64,000 nt of DNA from Cristatella mucedo (taxonomy: Eukaryota; Bryozoa; Phylactolaemata; Cristatellidae), in contig WPIO01000013.1 of the NCBI GenBank assembly GCA_009760855.2, positions 5,540,001 through 5,604,000 on the forward strand. Reading direction: 5' to 3'. Shown here piece after piece: positions 61,551 to 64,000 of the stretch (its first letter is position 1; every line of letters begins with the position of its first letter). The notes beneath the pieces are model-generated. The model was not told the origin of the DNA. It saw only the letters and a list, made by a program, of their open reading frames with translations, and ran no database searches. The position numbers and the translations under genes were made by a program.

Positions 61551-63422
61551 TACTTTTTTGTCATACTTTTTTGTGTGCAGCAAAGCTTTCCTTGTTGAAA
61601 TGAAAAGCGTCTGGGGTAGAGATGATTAGGCTCTCTTAGGGGGCTATGCGAATGAATTATATTTATATTATTTCAGTGCTTACTTGTCGGACGTGTTTGT
61701 CCTAGCGAGCTGGTGGCACGAGCATTAAAGGGGAGATCACTCCCACCGTTCGCCGGGTTCATTTTTTATGGCTTCATAGCATTGCCTTGCTGCACGAATA
61801 AACCGCAAATGCCATAAGCAGTCTTGCAGAGATAGTTGAGAATGTTGACAATGGATGCCTTAACTGAAATTGGTCTGTTAGTGGCCCGTTCGAGCAGTCG
61901 TCCATAACGGAGGGCGACAGCGGTCGAGGACATAGGCCGTCAACTTCCTGTTTAAGCATTCTGCCGGCACGGTCGCCTCTCTGAGTGATGCGCTGAAGTC
62001 ATGATGTGCTGATCTCTCCTCGGTCGTGCCTGCACCACTGTGGATGTCGCCTGCACCACTGTGGATGTCGCCTGCACCACTGTGGATGTCGCCTGCACCA
62101 CTGTGGGTGTCGCCATTCCAGTGGACACCCTTGCATGCCTTCCTCTCCAGGTTCCAAAGCACTGACTTTTGGTCAGTGGAGACATTTTACAGAGGGCCAG
62201 CAAGACCCGTGCTACCTTACTGGTCGTGGTTGCAGACTGCGGGTCTGCGGCCGGATGTGGTGCTTGCTGAGAGATGTTGCACGAGCCACAGGTACCTAAA
62301 CACTGATAGGCCTGTAGCCAGAGACAGAGCCATAATTTTCATCTGCGGGCTTGAGCCCTGTGGCATATGTAAAACACCTAAATAGAGATTAAGTTATCTT
62401 AGGGTACTAGATAAATGAAGTATTATTTATTGTATTAATAATTCACTATAATATACATATAGGCCCCTTTTGTCCATTGCCACAAGCAGTGGTAGAGCCA
62501 AGGGGTAGAGAGGCATTTGCCTCATGCCCTAAAAAAGAAATCTTAGCTGATTTAATGGCCTCATTTGTATAGTGGCAGAAGAGCCTAATCGGCTATCACC
62601 ACTGCTTGCAGTTGGCAATTAAGATACGAATCCCCCGACCGTCACGAACTACAAAATGATGTCCTACTTCCACTTGATAAGCCATTTCCTAGTATCGAAT
62701 GAATACTACTATGATTGTACGCTTTCATTTTCATTACTTTCGGCTCTTGGCCCCAACATAAAAATCTTGCAGTTCTTGCCCCCCCCCCCCCCGATCATGA
62801 TCGTTCATGGCAAATTAGGGCACGTTCAGCCAGGTCTTTTTAGTGAGATTGGCCGCTGTGAGCGATTTAATATGCCCCGGTGGACCATTCGGACCAGGCG
62901 TCACTGCAGTTGGTCGTGGATACAGGGTCGCACAAAGTGTGAAGCTGCTAAACGGTTCGAAACTGCTGTCATAGCTCGGCCGAAACGGTTTGCCTTAATC
63001 TGCAGGGCAGCATGGGCTGCTGATGCTAGCTGACTGACTAGCGAGCTGACTCGGCCGAACTTGCTGACTTTCGTGGCCATCAGAGTCGAGTGGCAACTGT
63101 GCCATGGCGAGGATGTCGCTTCTGCACAGCAGCTAACCACATGTTTGCGGCATTTGTGCTTCCGGATGCTTGGGGTGGTGGTGGTTGGAAGGTTTAGGGT
63201 TTATCACTGAGGGGTTGGGGCTCACAGTTCTGTAACGCTGCCCTCTGCTGCAGGCGAGCGAGGTGTTGGCCGCACTGGCGGCCGCCCAGTCGGCCAAGGA
63301 CGTGCAGGAGCTATTCGACAGGCACACGCTGGAGCTCATTGCCTCATTCAGCGACAGCTACCTGAGCTGGAACCAGCAGTCGACCGAGCGCCTCGTTTTT
63401 GACACGCTGCTGCTGGAGGCCG
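50655..63422 (+). CDS. DNAAF5: DNAAF5 (HEATR2) dynein axonemal assembly factor, 5' part
   Basis: Cytoplasmic HEAT-repeat protein that, in studied animals, helps preassemble axonemal dynein arms before import into cilia. Exons: 50655-51303, 51426-51668, 51852-51938, 56553-56785, 58526-58753, 60945-61088, 63254-63422. All phases agree and encode 584 residues; the human protein is about 855, so the rest lies beyond the right edge. The diagnostic block [20 protein letters not shown] and then [17 protein letters not shown] is almost identical to human. The ATG lies in AAAATGG context. HEAT-type helical repeats run through all exons. The gene is divergent from ZFAND4. Its introns carry many LINE and SINE pieces. 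The Ala-rich N-terminus before residue 20 is not conserved. Confidence 0.94.
51426..51668 (+). CDS. DNAAF5: DNAAF5 exon 2
   Basis: Encodes [20 protein letters not shown] through [17 protein letters not shown] to LWHDT, closely matching human DNAAF5. Acceptor AATAACAG, donor GTCTGT. A (GT)n stretch follows the donor at about 51706-51750. Confidence 0.94.
51852..51938 (+). CDS. DNAAF5: DNAAF5 exon 3
   Basis: Short exon encoding [20 protein letters not shown] then DSLHYPPG, matching the human segment that ends HYPP. Acceptor GTTCGCACAG, donor GTAAAAG. 87 nt (2 + 28 codons + 1). Confidence 0.93.
52923..53205. repeat. diverged tandem duplication, two units of about 130 bp
   Basis: Unit 1 (about 52923-53050) and unit 2 (about 53078-53205) share ACTCACTT..TTGAGTCATAGTAG-type starts, CATCTTGCCGC/CGTCTTGCCAC middles and TTGCTTTAATTGG/CTCACTTTAATTAG ends. 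In DNAAF5 intron 3. Confidence 0.65.
53262..53312. repeat. 24-bp direct repeat, two copies
   Basis: The segment GGTTTTGGTGTCAGAAACAC, preceded by TAA, occurs twice in a row with slight change in the first copy. Confidence 0.75.
54645..55440 (-). mobile_element. LINE beta 3' region, interrupted by LINE alpha
   Basis: Minus-strand reading gives a typical LINE C-terminus: [34 protein letters not shown], then [12 protein letters not shown] and [10 protein letters not shown]. The coding match runs from about 55440 to 55321, is broken by antisense LINE alpha to 55108, and resumes. It ends in ATTACAT-like tail DNA near 54650. Within DNAAF5 intron 3. Confidence 0.85.
55108..55320 (-). mobile_element. 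LINE alpha 3' end inserted in LINE beta
   Basis: TTAATAATAATGACACA then the reverse complement of the tail (GCGCCCTCAGAGAACTCAAT, TCTTTCTAGGCACTTG) and 3' UTR. The sequence AGCAGTTCAGCTA occurs on both sides, a good candidate target-site duplication of about 13 bp. Confidence 0.85.
56553..56785 (+). CDS. DNAAF5: DNAAF5 exon 4
   Basis: Encodes [20 protein letters not shown] then [20 protein letters not shown]. The LGCRELV.RN.SKILP block is diagnostic. Acceptor CCTCTTTGCAG, donor GTGAGT. 233 nt (2 + 77 codons), phase 0 out. Confidence 0.95.
57290..57425 (+). mobile_element. LINE alpha or SINE-A tail with ATT repeat
   Basis: AAGGCGCCTGGATGGAGATT, TAGTTATCTTAGGGTGCTGT and an ATT/ACT repeat to about 57425; no head recognised. 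Confidence 0.6.
57835..57968 (-). mobile_element. SINE-A copy (tRNA-derived), near complete
   Basis: Minus strand: TGGTTTGGTCCAGTGGTTAG (A-box region), GGTCGTGGGCTCGAGCACCC (B-box region), GGCATATGAG, then GCGCCTGAATAGAGATTAAG and TTCTCTTGGGGTGCTATA, the LINE alpha-like 3' end. Confidence 0.85.
58526..58753 (+). CDS. DNAAF5: DNAAF5 exon 5
   Basis: Encodes [20 protein letters not shown] and on to [18 protein letters not shown], one HEAT pair matching human DNAAF5 (ELVGTFVSPEV...LQPHLAAIA). Acceptor CAACGTTGCAG, donor GTATGC, phase 0 at both ends. Confidence 0.93.
59155..59600 (-). mobile_element. LINE alpha coding fragment
   Basis: Minus-strand pieces SARNF-like start region, [20 protein letters not shown], a Trp/Leu-rich block and [17 protein letters not shown], matching the LINE alpha reverse transcriptase C-terminus with stops and frameshifts. 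Confidence 0.7.
59640..59765 (+). mobile_element. LINE alpha tail fragment
   Basis: GCATGCTGAAATTGCGCATG, then CTAGAAAGAGATTTAGTTCA and an ATT-rich end; strongly decayed. Confidence 0.5.
60825..60929 (+). mobile_element. LINE alpha tail ending at a DNAAF5 splice acceptor
   Basis: ATCATGCTTCCTTTGCAGCA, AAGTGCTTAGAAAGAGATTC, AGTTCCCTAAGGGTGCTATG and ATT repeats to about 60929. The DNAAF5 exon 6 acceptor AG is at 60943-60944. Confidence 0.75.
60945..61088 (+). CDS. DNAAF5: DNAAF5 exon 6
   Basis: Encodes [20 protein letters not shown] then [20 protein letters not shown], matching the human LLLCVQALVSVC...TIVAL segment. The acceptor TTCGTTGCAG lies only about 15 bp after the end of a LINE alpha tail. 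The donor GTCGGT is weak, but it fits phase 0 and homology resumes cleanly in exon 7. Confidence 0.88.
61280..61410 (+). mobile_element. SINE-A copy with expanded microsatellite tail
   Basis: GAGCTGGTTTGGTCCAGTGG head, GGTTTTGGGCTCGAGCCCCG B-box region, GGCATATGTGAAGCGCCTGA, then AGAGATTAAGTTCTCT, which runs straight into a (CT)n and (TA)n array. Confidence 0.85.
61395..61552. repeat. (CT)n / (TA)n compound microsatellite
   Basis: CT repeat followed by TA repeats with short GAGAGA and GGG breaks, about 158 bp, growing out of the SINE-A tail. Confidence 0.9.
61590..61680 (+). mobile_element. LINE alpha or SINE-A tail fragment
   Basis: AAAGCGTCTGGGGTAGAGAT, TAGGCTCTCTTAGGGGGCTA and a TAT-rich end. 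Possibly the displaced remainder of the SINE tail split by the microsatellite at 61395-61552. Confidence 0.55.
62028..62111. repeat. 21-bp tandem repeat, four copies
   Basis: Unit GCCTGCACCACTGTGGATGTC repeated four times, the last with one change (GTGGGTGTC). It is in a DNAAF5 intron and is not assigned to an exon. Confidence 0.9.
62325..62455 (+). mobile_element. SINE-A 3' part
   Basis: GGGCTTGAGCCCTGTGGCAT, then AAACACCTAAATAGAGATTA and AGTTATCTTAGGGTACTAGA, ending in ATT-rich DNA. The A-box half is missing or decayed. Confidence 0.7.
62540..62645 (-). mobile_element. SINE-B fragment
   Basis: AGCTGATTTAATGGCCTCAT, GTGGCAGAAGAGCCTAATCG, GGCTATCACCACTGCTTGCA and CGAATCCCCCGACC: reverse complement of SINE-B from its 3' end to the B box. 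Confidence 0.7.
63254..63422 (+). CDS. DNAAF5: DNAAF5 exon 7, last exon in window
   Basis: Encodes [20 protein letters not shown] then [20 protein letters not shown] and [10 protein letters not shown]. Acceptor CTCTGCTGCAG, donor GTACGT, exits with one base. The next exon was not found before position 64000. Confidence 0.9.
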
Positions 63423-63837
63423 GTACGTGCTCCCGTGCTGCTGCTGGCCCCTCCTGCTTACCATCCGAGTAGCCGTCGATTGCCGTCAGTGTAGCCGTCG
63501 ATCGATTGACTGCAGCGCATCCACGATCGGTGCCGGAGGCGCCAGCGCGGTTCACTAGCGCTTCAAAGAGATGTCTTAGCTAGCTCTGGAAAGAAAGGCG
63601 AAAATATGTTGCTGCATCATCTGGAGTCGAAACCGTGAGGTCATCGACACCAGAGGATACCGAGGGAGAGGTAGAGAGTCCTTTAACTCACCTTGTTTGT
63701 ATGCCACGTCACAGGACTGTCGACTGACAGTGCGACACTGAGACTGCATTTATTCCCCGCCCTGTGCTCTGCATCGATATTTTCAGATGCGATCGCTACC
63801 TTTTAAACAAGCGCTGCACGATATACCACCCGCGATG

Positions 63838-64000
63838 TACTAGCTGATTTAACAGCCTCTTTTTATGTAGCAACAGAAGAGCCTTTACCCGGCTATCACC
63901 TCCTCTTGCAGCTGCAATATAGGATCGCCCACCGCAGGGTTCGAATCCACGAGCTCGGGCACGAGGTCTTGATAAGCAGCCGCCGTACCTAGTGCGCCAT
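63838..64000 (-). mobile_element. SINE-B copy, reaches the window edge
   Basis: Minus-strand head TGGCGCACTAGGTACGGCGG (good A box) and GTGGATTCGAACCCTGCGGT (good B box), body GGTGATAGCCGGGTAAAGGC, ending AAATCAGCT. It is the clearest RNA polymerase III promoter in the family, although the first bases may lie outside the window. Confidence 0.8.

Noticed and set aside
62028-62111. CRISPR-like array
   Set aside because: Units are contiguous with no spacers and the genome is eukaryotic; it is a minisatellite.

Overview
The window is animal (metazoan) nuclear DNA: spliced genes with GT-AG introns, low-complexity GC-rich exons, and introns full of non-LTR retrotransposons, tRNA-derived SINEs and microsatellites. 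Three conserved genes can be assembled exon by exon with matching reading phases. The presence of DNAAF5, a factor for building axonemal dyneins, implies motile cilia. I cannot name the species. Gene content and intron style suit a non-vertebrate animal, but that is inference.

Layout. (1) 1364-31646, minus strand: an ortholog of the MYST histone acetyltransferase KAT6 (MOZ/MORF). It has tandem winged-helix domains, a double PHD finger, the MYST catalytic domain, and a long Gln/Ala/Ser/Pro-rich tail. Fifteen exons, one of them tentative, give about 1,972 residues. Its first intron region (18.6-30.8 kb) carries the largest retrotransposon remnants. (2) 31647-35231: intergenic DNA with a (GA)n tract and a LINE interrupted by another LINE. 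(3) 35305-50299, minus strand: an ortholog of ZFAND4 (ubiquitin-like domain plus AN1 zinc finger), seven exons, about 688 residues, with an AATAAA signal shortly after the stop. (4) 50655 to beyond the right edge, plus strand: an ortholog of DNAAF5/HEATR2. Seven exons (584 residues) are inside the window and the C-terminal part lies outside. ZFAND4 and DNAAF5 are head to head, with at most about 355 bp between start codons, so they probably share a promoter.

Repeats. Two CR1/L2-like LINE families (called alpha and beta here) occur many times, and each is found inserted into the other (32.5 kb and 55.1 kb). LINE alpha ends in a compact hairpin followed by ATT repeats. The same end is found on a tRNA-derived SINE (SINE-A), which suggests a LINE-SINE partnership. 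A second tRNA-like family (SINE-B) has its own body. One LINE alpha tail stops about 15 bp before a DNAAF5 splice acceptor. The most puzzling small structure is a pair of adjacent hairpins at 6516-6610 with different stems but an identical 11-nt loop.

The three genes do not form a pathway: KAT6 is a chromatin writer, ZFAND4 is a putative ubiquitin-related cytosolic protein, and DNAAF5 is a ciliary dynein chaperone factor. No CRISPR array, bacterial operon or intact viral genome was seen.
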